DNA from: DRPG01 sp964655065 | GTDB lineage: Bacteria; Myxococcota_A; UBA796; GCA-2862545 | Direction of reading: 5' to 3' | Length of the DNA: 64,000 nucleotides | NCBI GenBank assembly: GCA_964655065.1 | Contig: CAZZLC010000022.1 | Span: 38,562 to 102,561, forward strand | In this document: positions 39,927 through 49,156 of the stretch, in pieces | Layout of the letters: the number at the start of each line of letters is the position of its first letter | How positions within the stretch are numbered: position 1 is the first letter of the stretch | The notes under the pieces: model-generated | Told to the model about the DNA's origin: nothing | What the model saw: only the letters and a program-made list of their open reading frames with translations | Database searches by the model: none | Program-made: the position numbers and the translations under genes

Positions 39927-40346
39927 TCAGGCGCGCGTGACGAGCAACGCGGCGACGGCGAGCATCTGCGCGCCGTTGATCCACACCGAGACGCGGTGGC
40001 CCAGTGCGAACCGGGCGCCGGCCTCGAGGTCGCCCGCTCGCTGCGCGTCGCGCCAGCTGTTGATGCGCGGCACGAGAAGCTGGCGCACGAGCAGGGTCGA
40101 TACCGCGACCGCGCCGAGGACCACCGGGCCCACCCAGCCCTCGGCCGCAGTGCCCACGGCGGCGAGGCCCGAGGTGGCGACGATGTAGGCGTAGTAGCCC
40201 GGGAACAGATCACGCAGAAAGCGTCCGGCGTCGTCCTCGTCGAGCACGCGGAAGACCCGCGGAGCCACGATGCTCGGAAAGAACAGCATTCCGCCGAACA
40301 GTCCGGCGAGCGTGAGGTCGGCGAGGGCGTCGAGCAGCCAGGTCAC
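39927..40346 (-). CDS. DUF4149-like membrane protein
   Basis: The product is 139 residues with four membrane segments (LADLTLAGLFGGMLFFPSI, YIVATSGLAAVGTA, WVGPVVLGAVAVST, INGAQMLAVAALLV). The N-terminal motif FPSIVAPRVFRVL and central RDLFPGYY are typical of DUF4149/TMEM205-like proteins. Function unknown. It starts 42 bp after the AMP nucleosidase gene and is probably cotranscribed. Confidence 0.8.
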   Translation of the reverse strand: MTWLLDALADLTLAGLFGGMLFFPSIVAPRVFRVLDEDDAGRFLRDLFPGYYAYIVATSGLAAVGTAAEGWVGPVVLGAVAVSTLLVRQLLVPRINSWRDAQRAGDLEAGARFALGHRVSVWINGAQMLAVAALLVTRA

Positions 40347-40388
40347 GGGGTCCTCCTTGCTCGACGGGGCGTATCGCTGCTGCGGGCA

Positions 40389-41855
40389 TCAGCGGAACAA
40401 GGGCTCGTCGAAGCTCCGGAGCTTGCGCGAGTGCAGGGTGCCCGTCTCCGCCTCCGACCGAAGCAGCTCGAGGGCCCGGATCCCGACCTCGAAGTGCTGG
40501 CCGACGCGCTCCGTGTAGAAGGCATCGGCCATGCCCGGGAGCTTCAGCTCGCCGTGGAGCGGCCGGTCCGAGACGCACAGCAGCGTGCCGTACGGCACCC
40601 GGTAGCGGTAGCCGTTCGCCGCGATCGTCGCCGACTCCATGTCGACCGCGATCGCACGGGCCTGGTTGAAGCGCTCGGCGAGCATGTGGAAGCGCAGCTC
40701 CCAGTTGCGGTCGTCGGTCGTGACGACCGTGCCGGTACGCAGGTGCTTCTTGAGCGAGCGCCCGCCCATGCCCGTGACGTCCCGGACCGCCTGCGACAGC
40801 GCGACCTGCACTTCGGCGATCGTGGGCAGGGGGATCGCGGGGGGCAACATGGCGTCGAGCACGTTGTCGTCGCGCAGGTAGGCGTGGGCGAGCACATAGT
40901 CCCCGAGCCGCTGCGAGCGCCGGAGCCCCGCGCAATGCCCGAGCATGAGCCAGGCGTGCGGTCGGAGCACCGCGAGATGGTCGGTCATGGTCTTGGCGTT
41001 GGAGGGGCCCACCCCGATGTTGACCAGGGTGACGCCCGACCGTCCGGCGCGGGTGACGTGGTAGGCGGGCATCTGCGGGAGTTGATCGAGCGGCGGGGGC
41101 GGCTCGCCGTCTCCCCCCGCGGTGACGCGGTCTCCGGGCTCCACGAGGGCGTCGTAGGCTCCGGCCGCCACCTGTTCGTGGCCGAACCGCACGAACTCGT
41201 CGACGTAGCGCTGGTAGTTCGTGAACAGCACGAAGCGCTGGAAGTGCTCGGGGCTCGTCGCGGTGTAGTGCCGAACGCGGTGCAGCGAGTAGTCGACGCG
41301 CTCGGCCGAGAACAAGGCCAGCGGAAACGGCTCCGCGCGGGCAAGGATGCGCCGACCATCTACCACCCGGTCGTGGATCTCGACCAGGTTCGGCAGGTGG
41401 AAGTGGCTGGCGAGCCCCGCACGCTGCTCGGCGGTCAGCGTCTCGGGGGCACGGTCCATCGCGAAGGTCAGCGGGATGGGCACCTCACTGTGCCCCACGT
41501 ACACGTCGGCGTGGTAGCGCTCGCGCAGAGCGCGGAGCTGCTCGACGAGGTAGTCGCGGAACAAGGCGGGCGCCGTGACGGTGATGCCGTGGTGAGTCGC
41601 CGCCTCGACACGCCCCTGCACGAGCATGTTCGTCTGCATCGCGTACTCGGGTGCGATCCTGGCGTACAGGTAGGGGTAGGTGCCGTAGGGTTCGTCGTCG
41701 AGGGTGTCGCCCCTGGCGTAGGCGGTGAAGCGGCGCTCGATTGCAGCGAGCGAGGCGGCGTGGATCGCGCAGAGCCGCTCATAGGCGTCTTCGGGGCTGG
41801 CCGTCGCGACGAGGTCGGTGGCAGGGACGAAGTCGGGGGGATCGAAGGAGGTCAT
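40389..41855 (-). CDS. amn: AMP nucleosidase
   Basis: The product is 488 residues, matching the enzyme's usual length. An N-terminal AMP-nucleosidase-specific domain (TYPYLYARIAPEYAMQTNML) is followed by a phosphorylase-like catalytic domain: VTLVNIGVGPSNAKTMTDHL, RPHAWLMLGHCAGLR, AIAVDMESATIAANGYR, and LLCVSDRPLHGELK with the catalytic Asp. It cleaves AMP to adenine and ribose 5-phosphate, adjusting purine pools in the cytoplasm. The DUF4149 gene follows. Confidence 0.95.
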   Translation of the reverse strand: MTSFDPPDFVPATDLVATASPEDAYERLCAIHAASLAAIERRFTAYARGDTLDDEPYGTYPYLYARIAPEYAMQTNMLVQGRVEAATHHGITVTAPALFRDYLVEQLRALRERYHADVYVGHSEVPIPLTFAMDRAPETLTAEQRAGLASHFHLPNLVEIHDRVVDGRRILARAEPFPLALFSAERVDYSLHRVRHYTATSPEHFQRFVLFTNYQRYVDEFVRFGHEQVAAGAYDALVEPGDRVTAGGDGEPPPPLDQLPQMPAYHVTRAGRSGVTLVNIGVGPSNAKTMTDHLAVLRPHAWLMLGHCAGLRRSQRLGDYVLAHAYLRDDNVLDAMLPPAIPLPTIAEVQVALSQAVRDVTGMGGRSLKKHLRTGTVVTTDDRNWELRFHMLAERFNQARAIAVDMESATIAANGYRYRVPYGTLLCVSDRPLHGELKLPGMADAFYTERVGQHFEVGIRALELLRSEAETGTLHSRKLRSFDEPLFR

Positions 41856-42105
41856 GCGGATGGGGTACCCATCGCCACTCCGCCCGTCACTTCGCCGCTG
41901 GAGTTCCTCGTGGGTTCGGGCTCGGACGATCCCGCGAGCGCGGCCCCCCCTCGTCAGCGACTCGCCCGCAGGACCGACGGCTCCCGGGGTTCAGGAAGGG
42001 TTCAGGTTCCGGTCAGAACGGGAGCGCAGCGACGCGTGACGAGGCTCCATGCCGTCCCCGCGACCACGCGCCCCCTCAACAACCCATCCCTCACGGAGGA
42101 CCTCG

Positions 42106-42921
42106 ATGAAGAACGGCGCCCTCGTCACCCTCGCTCCCCTCGCCATCGTCGCCAACGCCTGCGTCACTCAGCAAGACGCCAACGACTCCATTCGCGTGTC
42201 CGTCGATCTCCTCGTCGAAGACGTCGACGTGAGCTGCACCAGTAGCCGCACCGACGCGCTCGACGAAGCCTCGGACGAGCGCGTGGCCGGACTCGTGGAC
42301 GCGCCCTCCGGGCCCCTCTGCTACGTCTTCGGCTACTACCGCGGGCCGGTCCTGGACTTCGGCGAGCTCCAGGAGAGCCTCCCCGAGGGCGTCACCGAGC
42401 TCTCCTTCACCTCCGTGGCCGTGGACATCCAGCAGATCGACACCACGGTCGAGAACCTTCCCGCGCTGCCCAACGGGACCAACTTCGAGCTCGGGCTCGC
42501 GGTGGCGACCGACCTCACCCTCGCGGAAGTCGAGGACCCGTTCGACCCCACCCTGAAGGACGACTCGCTCGGCTTCGACCTGCTCATCCGAACCTTTAAC
42601 CAGGAGCCCGGCACGCTCGTGCACGTCGGCACGAACGGCGCCGCCGTGTCGGACCCGCTTCCGCTCGACGAGCTGGTGGCCACCATTCTGTCCGAGTCCA
42701 CCGCTGCGGGCAATCCAGAGCAACTCGCAGGGATCTTCGACGACGCCTACGCCGGGGGCGCCGAGACGCTCTACGTGCTCGGCGGCGCCTACTTCGCGAT
42801 CGATCGGAACGAGCTACCGGCTGACCCCTCCGACGTCACCATCGCGATCGACGCCGTCATCGACTACGAGGCGACCGCCAAGGTCAACCTCCTCGACGCG
42901 GCCCGGTCCGCGCGTGAGTAG
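42106..42921 (+). CDS. Exported or lipid-anchored protein, unknown
   Basis: The product is 271 residues. GGAGGA lies before ATG at 42106. The N-terminus (LVTLAPLAIVANACVTQ) reads as a signal with a weak lipobox at Cys19. The mature protein is Asp-rich with two further Cys (VSCTSS, PLCYVFG) and no recognised domain. It is likely periplasmic or outer-membrane bound. Confidence 0.7.
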   Translation: MKNGALVTLAPLAIVANACVTQQDANDSIRVSVDLLVEDVDVSCTSSRTDALDEASDERVAGLVDAPSGPLCYVFGYYRGPVLDFGELQESLPEGVTELSFTSVAVDIQQIDTTVENLPALPNGTNFELGLAVATDLTLAEVEDPFDPTLKDDSLGFDLLIRTFNQEPGTLVHVGTNGAAVSDPLPLDELVATILSESTAAGNPEQLAGIFDDAYAGGAETLYVLGGAYFAIDRNELPADPSDVTIAIDAVIDYEATAKVNLLDAARSARE

Positions 42922-43039
42922 CCGGCGTCCGTTCAGGGAGCGGGCGGCACGACGCGGATGTCGCATTGGGAATCCACCCGAGGAACAATAGGCGAGACGT
43001 ACGCGAGCCGTCTTGCGTCCCCCGGCTCCGAAGGCATCG

Positions 43040-43177
43040 ATGTTCACGCTCTACAGAACCCTCCGCCTCCTCGTCGTCGTGCTCCTGCTGGGGCCGATCA
43101 TCACCGGTCTGACCGTCATCGGGTTCGTCGGGGGGGTGCTGCAGCCGGGCGCCCCGGGGCCCGCGCCCGGACCTTAG
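43040..43177 (+). CDS. Small single-pass membrane protein, 45 residues
   Basis: ATG at 43040 opens 45 codons: a basic start (MFTLYRTLRLL), a membrane helix (VVVLLLGPIITGLTVIGFVG), and a Gly/Pro tail. Its TAG shares bases with the TAA of the convergent aldolase gene (43174-43177). No strong ribosome site is seen. Too short for confident calling, but the composition is coding-like. Confidence 0.4.
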   Translation: MFTLYRTLRLLVVVLLLGPIITGLTVIGFVGGVLQPGAPGPAPGP

Positions 43178-44625
43178 GTAGCCAGCTCGCCGAGGAGGGA
43201 GTCGAGCTCGCTCGCCAGCGCCGCCCGGGCATCGAAGCGTGCGGCGATCGCCTCCCGCTCGGCGTCGGTCTTGGCCATGCGCCCCGCCTGCGTGCGGGCC
43301 TCGAGGTAATAGGACCGCAGCCGGTCGAGACCGTCGACCGAACCCACGCCGTCACGCTCCAGCGCCCGGGCGAGTCCGGCGAGCGCTTCCTGCCAGCTGG
43401 CCACGTTGCGCCCAGTCTGCCGCTCGAAGGTGGTCTTCAGCATGGGCCGCAGGAGCATCGGCACCTGCGCGAACTCGGTCTTCGTGGCGGTGAGCGCGTC
43501 GGAGAGCCTGGAGACCAGGATGCGCGCCCGCTCCGGTGCCAGACCGGGATCGACCGGGGGCACGGGATCCGTGGTCGACAGCTCGACCGGAGCCGGCTCC
43601 TCGGTCCCGTGCACGCGCTCCCAGTTCTTCCGACCGACGAAGAACTCCTGGTCGTTGTCGCGCGGCACGATGCCGATGGTGTAGAAGCCCATCTTGATGG
43701 TGTCGATCTCCCACTGGTGGAGCTTCATCGCGGGCTGACGGGTGAGGCCCCCGTTGCCGCCCACGCACCACTGATAGAACTTCTGCTGGTGCCAGTTGTA
43801 GGTGCCCGTCATGACGGTCTTGTTGAACTGTTCCTCGAACAGGTTCCGCATGGGAGCCAGCTTCCAGTAGAGCTCCATGGCTGCGCCGGTCCTGCCGCGG
43901 AGCAGGAGGTCGAAGTATTCGACCAGGTAGGGCTGCTCCGGCGACTGGAGCACCTCGTAGCAGCCGGCGCCCATCCACTGCATGCCGAATCCCTGCTGCA
44001 GCAGAGGGACGTACCGCTCCACCGGACACCCCACGAGCACCTGGTCACCCATCCGACGGACCACGTCCGCGTAGAGCCCGAGCTCGCCGATCTTCACCGC
44101 AACGACGTTGTCGACCTCCGCGAGGCGCTCCATCACGTCGAGCGGGAAGCCGCTGGGATGGAACTTCGAGAAGGGAAAGTGCGGCGACGGGTACAACGTG
44201 ACGTGGAGGTTCGTGGCGTCGAGGAACCGCTTCGTGACGGTGTAGATCTCCTCCTTGTCCTCGGGGTGGAACCCAGGCGGGTACCCGAGCAGCACTCCCT
44301 GCACCCCCACCTTCTCCGCGTGCTCGAGCAGGGCGAGGTTCTCGTCGAAGTTGTTCAAGATGAGCGAGGTGGTCACCACGATCTCGTCACCCGCCTCGTC
44401 GGCTGCAATCGCGACGAAGCGCTGGGCCTCCTCGAGCGTCAACCCCGTCTCGGTCGCACACATCATCGAGAAGAAGCCGTGGGCGATGCTCTGACGGACA
44501 TCGTGACGGATGCCGTCCTCGTCGAGCTCCTTCAGGTCGGGGTCGAAAGAGGGAAAGAGCGTGTTCTCGACCCCCTTCAGGTGCTCGCGGGCCCAGCGCT
44601 TGAGGTCACGTCTCGAACGGGTCAT
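43174..44625 (-). CDS. Dihydrodipicolinate synthase-family aldolase with C-terminal extension
   Basis: The product is 483 residues. The first 300 are an (alpha/beta)8 Schiff-base aldolase: the tyrosine in LYPSPHFP and the lysine in NVVAVKIGE are the catalytic pair. The last 170 residues are helical and charged, beyond the usual 290-300-residue family length, so this is not plain DapA. Substrate unknown; a keto-acid aldolase or lyase is likely. Its ATG overlaps the stop of the TetR gene by 4 bp (ATGA), so the regulator and enzyme are coupled. Confidence 0.85.
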   Translation of the reverse strand: MTRSRRDLKRWAREHLKGVENTLFPSFDPDLKELDEDGIRHDVRQSIAHGFFSMMCATETGLTLEEAQRFVAIAADEAGDEIVVTTSLILNNFDENLALLEHAEKVGVQGVLLGYPPGFHPEDKEEIYTVTKRFLDATNLHVTLYPSPHFPFSKFHPSGFPLDVMERLAEVDNVVAVKIGELGLYADVVRRMGDQVLVGCPVERYVPLLQQGFGMQWMGAGCYEVLQSPEQPYLVEYFDLLLRGRTGAAMELYWKLAPMRNLFEEQFNKTVMTGTYNWHQQKFYQWCVGGNGGLTRQPAMKLHQWEIDTIKMGFYTIGIVPRDNDQEFFVGRKNWERVHGTEEPAPVELSTTDPVPPVDPGLAPERARILVSRLSDALTATKTEFAQVPMLLRPMLKTTFERQTGRNVASWQEALAGLARALERDGVGSVDGLDRLRSYYLEARTQAGRMAKTDAEREAIAARFDARAALASELDSLLGELAT

Positions 44626-45239
44626 CTCTCACCTCTCTCGTTGGAACGGTCGGGTTCCGACGACGTCGGCACCAGACCGTGCAGGATCTCGAGCAGGAAG
44701 CTCTCGTCGTCGCCGAGCACGTAGGCTGCGCCGCCGAGGTGCCGGTTGAGGGCACGCGCCTCGATCGCGCCGAGCAACCCCTCGGCGACGGCCCCGGGGC
44801 TCGCCAGATCGACGAGCGACTCGTCTCGAGCCCGCCGCAGCCAGTCCGCGAGCGCGCTCCGAAGCTGGACGGGCATCGGGGTCACCTCGGCGGGGCCGCC
44901 GAGGGGAAGCTGCGCCGAGCGGAGGACGAGGAGCGCCGGCATCACGTCGTCGATGAACCGTAGCAGCTGCTCGAGGACGGGCAGCAGCTGTCGGCGCACG
45001 GGGGTCCCGGAGACGGGCCCGAGCGCGAGGACCTCGAGCACGGCATCGGGAGGGCCCTCTGGTCGAAGGGCTCGCAAGAGCAGATCCTGCTTGGTGCCCA
45101 TCCGCTGGAACAGCGCCGAGTGGCTGACGCCGAGGCGCTTGGCGACCGTGGCCACGCTGACCCGTGGTCCGAGCTCGACGAAGACCTCGCGTGCAGCGCG
45201 GAGGATGTCGACGTCCGTGATGGTCTGTGGTCGAGCCAT
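44622..45239 (-). CDS. TetR-family regulator
   Basis: The product is 205 residues from ATG at 45239 (GAAGGAAAC upstream). The helix-turn-helix is clear (ILRAAREVFVELGPRVSVAT, VAKRLGVSHSALFQRM). The C-terminal ligand domain is Leu/Ala-rich as usual. It overlaps the downstream aldolase gene by 4 bp. A palindrome at its own start suggests autoregulation of the pair. Confidence 0.9.
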   Translation of the reverse strand: MARPQTITDVDILRAAREVFVELGPRVSVATVAKRLGVSHSALFQRMGTKQDLLLRALRPEGPPDAVLEVLALGPVSGTPVRRQLLPVLEQLLRFIDDVMPALLVLRSAQLPLGGPAEVTPMPVQLRSALADWLRRARDESLVDLASPGAVAEGLLGAIEARALNRHLGGAAYVLGDDESFLLEILHGLVPTSSEPDRSNERGER

Positions 45240-45240
45240 T

Positions 45241-45260
45241 GTTTCCTTCCAGAAAGAAAC
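45241..45260. promoter_or_regulatory. Probable TetR operator
   Basis: GTTTCCTTCCAGAAAGAAAC is a 20-bp imperfect palindrome with 8 of 10 pairs matching. It begins one base from the TetR start codon and covers its ribosome site. Repressor bound here would block both transcription and translation start of the TetR-aldolase pair. Confidence 0.6.
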
Positions 45261-45304
45261 TAACCTGCGATCGCCGCGTGTCGAGGACCGATCGAAAAAC
45301 CCAC

Positions 45305-45345
45305 CCGCGCTCGGCTTCGCCAAGCCCGCCGGCGCAGAGACCGAG
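45305..45345 (-). repeat. Intergenic repeat element, copy B
   Basis: It is the reverse complement of the 41-bp element at 28938-28978, with two mismatches. It begins 55 bp beyond the stop of the porin gene, in the same relative orientation as copy A has to the subtilase gene. Confidence 0.6.
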
Positions 45346-45399
45346 TCCGCGATGTCCGGGCGCACTCGGTCTCCGGCACCCGCGGTGCATCGGTCTCGG

Positions 45400-46692
45400 T
45401 CAGAGCTTCAGCGTGTACTGGGCTTCGACGTAGTGTGCAACGGCATCGTCAAACTGTCCGCCGACCGAGAAGTGGTCGCTGCCCGGCACGAAGACGCCGT
45501 ACAGACCTCGCAGCGACATGCCAGGTCCGAACGCGTACGCCGCCTGGGTGTCGATCTCGGTTCCCGCGTAGCCCTGCTGCGCGCCAGTGGTCTGGGGACG
45601 GAAGAAGACGTGCCCGTCGACGAGCGCCTTGACGCGGCCGGTGCCGAAGGCGCCGTGAACCACGGCGGTCGCGATGTTGGAGCGGATGCCCACGACGTCC
45701 ATCAAACCGAGCCACTTGTGGGTCGTGGGAAAGACCTCGTCGTAGCTCTCGACCCGGTCCGTCGAGGGGTCGTCGCCGGTCGCGTAGGCTCCTTCCAGCG
45801 AAAGGCGGACCCCGTCCCCGACTCGGACCCCGACCTCGAGGTCTCCCTGGTAGGCGAGCACGTCCACCGACCGGTCGTCGACGCGTCGTGCGCCGAACTG
45901 CACACCCGACTCGACCCGGAGGTCGAGTACACCGAACGACCGCTTCACGCGCACTCCTGCCGTGCCCTGCGCCGCGGGCGACGTGCGGTCGTCGTCGGGG
46001 CCGGAGCGTGCCCACACCTGGCTCAGCACGTAGGGCTCGAGGACCAGCTCGTCGTCGACGAGGCCGCCGAGGCTGCTGTAGATGCCGCCGAAGTACACGT
46101 CGCCCGCGAGCGCGACGTTGCCAGGGCCTGCGATGCCATCGGCGAGCTGCGTGACGATGAGGTCGACCCAGCCGTCGTCGCCGAGCGCGATACGTCCCCG
46201 CGCGCCGTCGAACGACCGGCCGACCTCGTTCCAGTCGAGGTCACCGATGATGAGCGCATCGCCATAGTTCAGCCGGAGGCGGCCCACGTCTGCGCGCACG
46301 ACGTTGCCCTCCAGCCGGGCCCAGCCTTCGTAGAGGCCCAGCGACGCCGTGTTCACCGTGCTCGGGAGGTTGCCCAGGAATCCGGCAGCCTGCGGCGCGA
46401 AGCGGAACTGCGCCCGCAGTCCGTCGCTGATGCGGATGGGGGCGCTGGTGAGCGACAACCGGGCCCGGTACACGGTGAAGCTGCCTTCGGAGAATCGCCC
46501 TCGCGAGACGCCGAGGCGGTCGTATCCCTCCCGATTCTCGAACCGTGTGAAGAGGTAGGGCGAGAACGCGACGGGGGTGCCGGGCGCCCCCTGTTCTGCT
46601 CGGCTGGGCTCGCTCGCGAGCGCTTCGTCCGGGGAGGCGAGGCCCGCCGCGAAGACGGCGATGCCCAGGAACCCTCGTTGAGTGGCAGACAC
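45400..46692 (-). CDS. Alginate-export-type outer-membrane porin of the nrf cluster
   Basis: The product is 430 residues. GTG at 46692 has GAGGAG six bases upstream, and a signal peptide follows (IAVFAAGLASPDEALA). The barrel region carries the family phrase GRLRLNYGDALIIGDLDWNE then GRSFDGARG, as in Alginate_exp-type porins. It ends with Leu after aromatic residues (EAQYTLKL). It starts 43 bp after nrfA on the same strand and is probably cotranscribed. Similar porins sit near respiratory nitrogen genes and may admit nitrite or nitrate. Confidence 0.85.
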   Translation of the reverse strand: MSATQRGFLGIAVFAAGLASPDEALASEPSRAEQGAPGTPVAFSPYLFTRFENREGYDRLGVSRGRFSEGSFTVYRARLSLTSAPIRISDGLRAQFRFAPQAAGFLGNLPSTVNTASLGLYEGWARLEGNVVRADVGRLRLNYGDALIIGDLDWNEVGRSFDGARGRIALGDDGWVDLIVTQLADGIAGPGNVALAGDVYFGGIYSSLGGLVDDELVLEPYVLSQVWARSGPDDDRTSPAAQGTAGVRVKRSFGVLDLRVESGVQFGARRVDDRSVDVLAYQGDLEVGVRVGDGVRLSLEGAYATGDDPSTDRVESYDEVFPTTHKWLGLMDVVGIRSNIATAVVHGAFGTGRVKALVDGHVFFRPQTTGAQQGYAGTEIDTQAAYAFGPGMSLRGLYGVFVPGSDHFSVGGQFDDAVAHYVEAQYTLKL

Positions 46693-46735
46693 GGAAGCTC
46701 CTCTGCTGAAATGGGAGGGTCTGAAGGCGCTGGGG

Positions 46736-48382
46736 TCAGCGGTCGCCCTCCCGGGGGGGCGTGACGCCGATGATCCCGTCCTCGATGCGCTCGATGGGGG
46801 GCGCGTCTGGCGCACGGATCCGAAGGGCGAGCGCCTGGGCACGGCGACTGTAGTCGATCGATTCGCCGAGGATCCGCATCGACTCCTGGGGCGCGTGGAA
46901 GCCCCGCGAGTTCTCGCTGCTGATGTAGTCGAGCCGCCACGTGCTCTTGCGCTGCAGCTCGTGGAGCTCGGCCATCTCTTCGGCGGTGGCCCCGCTCTCC
47001 TTCGCCTCGAGGATCGCGTCGAGCATGTCGACCATGGCGGCCGCGGCGAGCTCCAGGTGAGCCAGCGTCGTGCTCTGGATCCGCTCGACCCGTTCGGCAA
47101 GGTCGCTCTCGGGCACGTTGTGGCAGGTCTGGCAGGCGGTGTTGAGGTTCTTCAGTGGGCTCTCGACTCGGTGGTTGCTGATCTTCGTGGCTCCCTGCTT
47201 CTCATAGGGCACGTGGCAGTCGGCGCAGCTCACGCCCGATCGAGCGTGAAGGCCCTGGCTCCACAGCTCGAACTCGGGGTGCTGGACCTTGAAGACGGGA
47301 GCCCCGGTCTCCTCGTGGACGTAGTCGTAGAAGTCGCTGCCGTCGGCGAACTGCTCGTCTTCCCAGACCTGCTCGAGCTGCTCCATCTTGAGCCCGTTGT
47401 CCCAGGGGAAGCGCAGGACCGCCTTGTTGGCGCAGTAGTACTCCACGTGACACTGCCCACAGACGAACGACCGCATCTCCTGCCGGGTTCCGTCGACGTT
47501 GGGGTCGTAGTCGCGACCGGGATTCGACCTGCGCCACGCCTCGATACTCGGAATGTGCGGCGTAGGCTCGCTGCTCTTCGCCAGCGCAGCGATGCCCTGC
47601 ACGAATCCGGGCCTCGTGACGCGAATCGCCATGGTACTCGGGTCGTGGCAGTCGATGCAGCCGACGGGATGTGCATTGTTGGCGACGGGTGCGCTGCCCT
47701 CCTCGATCTCGACGCCGGCGTACTCCCCCGTGAAGCCACCGTGCGGCGCAGTCGGGAAGAGCGTGCTGTCGTCGTCGGGTGTTCCGTCGGGCGCCGCCTG
47801 GACGAGCGCGAGCACCTCGCGGTAGGGCTCGCGACTGAGCTCCTCGAAGCCGCGCACGACGGCCGCCATGTCGAAGTCAGCGGCCAGCACCTCGTCGGTG
47901 GCCGGCTTCCCCATCGCCTCGAGCCCGGCCTTTCGGTAGGTCGGGACGATCGACGCGTGACAGTGCAGACACGCGCCCGCCTGCGGCTTCTTCGTGACGC
48001 GCTCCGTGACGCCCTGGTCGTAGAGCATGTAGGCGTGGCCGCGGGCCTCGCGGTAGTCGATGCTGAAGGCGTAGCCCGCGTACAGTCGCTTCAGCCACGG
48101 CGACTGGTCGAGCTTGCTCGCCGGCATGGCACTGCTGCCCCCGTAGAAGCGGTCGCCCGCCGTCGCCTTCCAGCCTTCGAACTGTCGGGGGAAGTCCTGG
48201 CCCCAGGGCCGCGCATCGGTGGAGATCTCCGAGACCTCGGCGGTGCGCACGAACGGCACCTTGGCGTCCTGGCGGTTCTGGAACACCCCGACCAGCACGG
48301 CGGTGATCAGAAAGGCGCCGACGCCGAACACCACCAGCATCAGCCCCATCTGTAGGAAGGCATTTCGTTGTTGATTGCTCAC
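46736..48382 (-). CDS. nrfA: Pentaheme cytochrome c nitrite reductase (ammonia-forming)
   Basis: The product is 548 residues with an N-terminal membrane segment (LMLVVFGVGAFLITAVL). Five c-heme motifs are seen: CLHCH (138-142), CIDCH (242-246), CGQCH (308-312), CADCH (386-390), CQTCH (417-421). The catalytic heme 1 normally has CxxCK; here it is CxxCH, a known variant. FVCGQCHVEYYC supplies the active-site Tyr, KVQHPEFE the calcium/active-site region with His. The 100-residue spacing between the first two motifs is longer than in the E. coli enzyme, so an insert is present. It reduces nitrite to ammonia with six electrons. It is 10 bp after nrfH. Confidence 0.95.
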   Translation of the reverse strand: MSNQQRNAFLQMGLMLVVFGVGAFLITAVLVGVFQNRQDAKVPFVRTAEVSEISTDARPWGQDFPRQFEGWKATAGDRFYGGSSAMPASKLDQSPWLKRLYAGYAFSIDYREARGHAYMLYDQGVTERVTKKPQAGACLHCHASIVPTYRKAGLEAMGKPATDEVLAADFDMAAVVRGFEELSREPYREVLALVQAAPDGTPDDDSTLFPTAPHGGFTGEYAGVEIEEGSAPVANNAHPVGCIDCHDPSTMAIRVTRPGFVQGIAALAKSSEPTPHIPSIEAWRRSNPGRDYDPNVDGTRQEMRSFVCGQCHVEYYCANKAVLRFPWDNGLKMEQLEQVWEDEQFADGSDFYDYVHEETGAPVFKVQHPEFELWSQGLHARSGVSCADCHVPYEKQGATKISNHRVESPLKNLNTACQTCHNVPESDLAERVERIQSTTLAHLELAAAAMVDMLDAILEAKESGATAEEMAELHELQRKSTWRLDYISSENSRGFHAPQESMRILGESIDYSRRAQALALRIRAPDAPPIERIEDGIIGVTPPREGDR

Positions 48383-48392
48383 TTCCGGCTCC

Positions 48393-48908
48393 TCATCGAT
48401 TGGCGCGCGGACCCCGACGGGCGCGATGCGCGTGACCCACCTGGGCGTGGCAGTGCACGCATGGCGGAGGCTCCCCGTCGACGGGAAGCATGGCGTGCAC
48501 GGTCAGCTGGTGGCAGTACAGGCAGGCGGACTGGGTGATCTCGATGTTCCGCTGCTTGATCTGCAGTGGCCTCGGGAAGTCGCCCGTGGTGAAGGCCAAC
48601 GAGTGAAAGAAACCGTTGTCGGCCTTGGAGAGCCACTTCCCGAAGAAGTGGTGTGGCGTGTGGCAGTCGTTGCAGGTCGCGGCCGTGTGATGCGACGAGG
48701 CCTGCCAGCTGTCGTAGGACTCCTGCATGACGTGGCAGTTCGCGCACGCGGAGGGCTCGTTACCCAGGTAGGCGCTGCCGTCCGCGTACGCGAACGTGAA
48801 GATGCCGAGGCCAGCCAGGATTCCGACGAGACCGGCCCCCACCAGCGCGAGTGACCTCGCGGCCCGACCCACTCCCTCAGGCTGCGGCTGCAGATCCGAC
48901 ATCATCAT
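48393..48908 (-). CDS. nrfH: Tetraheme cytochrome NrfH, quinol dehydrogenase
   Basis: The product is 171 residues. A single membrane helix (SLALVGAGLVGILAGLGIFTF) is followed by four c-heme motifs: CANCHVM, CNDCH, CLYCH, CVHCH. The first has the CxxCHxM form typical of NrfH. It oxidises membrane quinol and hands electrons to NrfA in the periplasm. It is the first gene of the nrfHA-porin operon. A 24-bp palindrome lies about 75 bp upstream. Confidence 0.95.
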   Translation of the reverse strand: MMMSDLQPQPEGVGRAARSLALVGAGLVGILAGLGIFTFAYADGSAYLGNEPSACANCHVMQESYDSWQASSHHTAATCNDCHTPHHFFGKWLSKADNGFFHSLAFTTGDFPRPLQIKQRNIEITQSACLYCHQLTVHAMLPVDGEPPPCVHCHAQVGHAHRARRGPRANR

Positions 48909-48980
48909 TCCCCAAGTCGGCCATCCAGCCGGGAACCCGCCCGATCCGCAGGCGCGGATCGACCTCGGCTGCGCCGCACC

Positions 48981-49004
48981 TCAACAGACCTCGTTGTCTG
49001 TTGA
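48981..49004. promoter_or_regulatory. 24-bp palindrome ahead of nrfH
   Basis: Perfect nine-base arms TCAACAGAC and GTCTGTTGA surround a six-base spacer. It lies 73 bp upstream of nrfH and downstream of the Rrf2 gene. It is the best candidate operator for nitrite/NO-responsive control of the nrf operon. Whether Rrf2 or another protein binds is unknown. Confidence 0.65.
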
Positions 49005-49156
49005 TGTGCCGAGCTTAAAGCGGACCTGAGAGTCCGTCAAGATGACGGAATCGAAAAGCCAGGCAAGGGGAGCCTACCCAGTGAAACCCGCGCAGCGCCT
49101 GTACGAAGGCGAGCAGGTCTGCTCGACAGCGAGGATATCGAGGTCCGGGACGCCGC

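Noticed and set aside
39996..42245. 749-codon plus-strand open frame
   Set aside because: It overlaps the AMP nucleosidase and DUF4149 genes in antisense and lacks any recognised motif.
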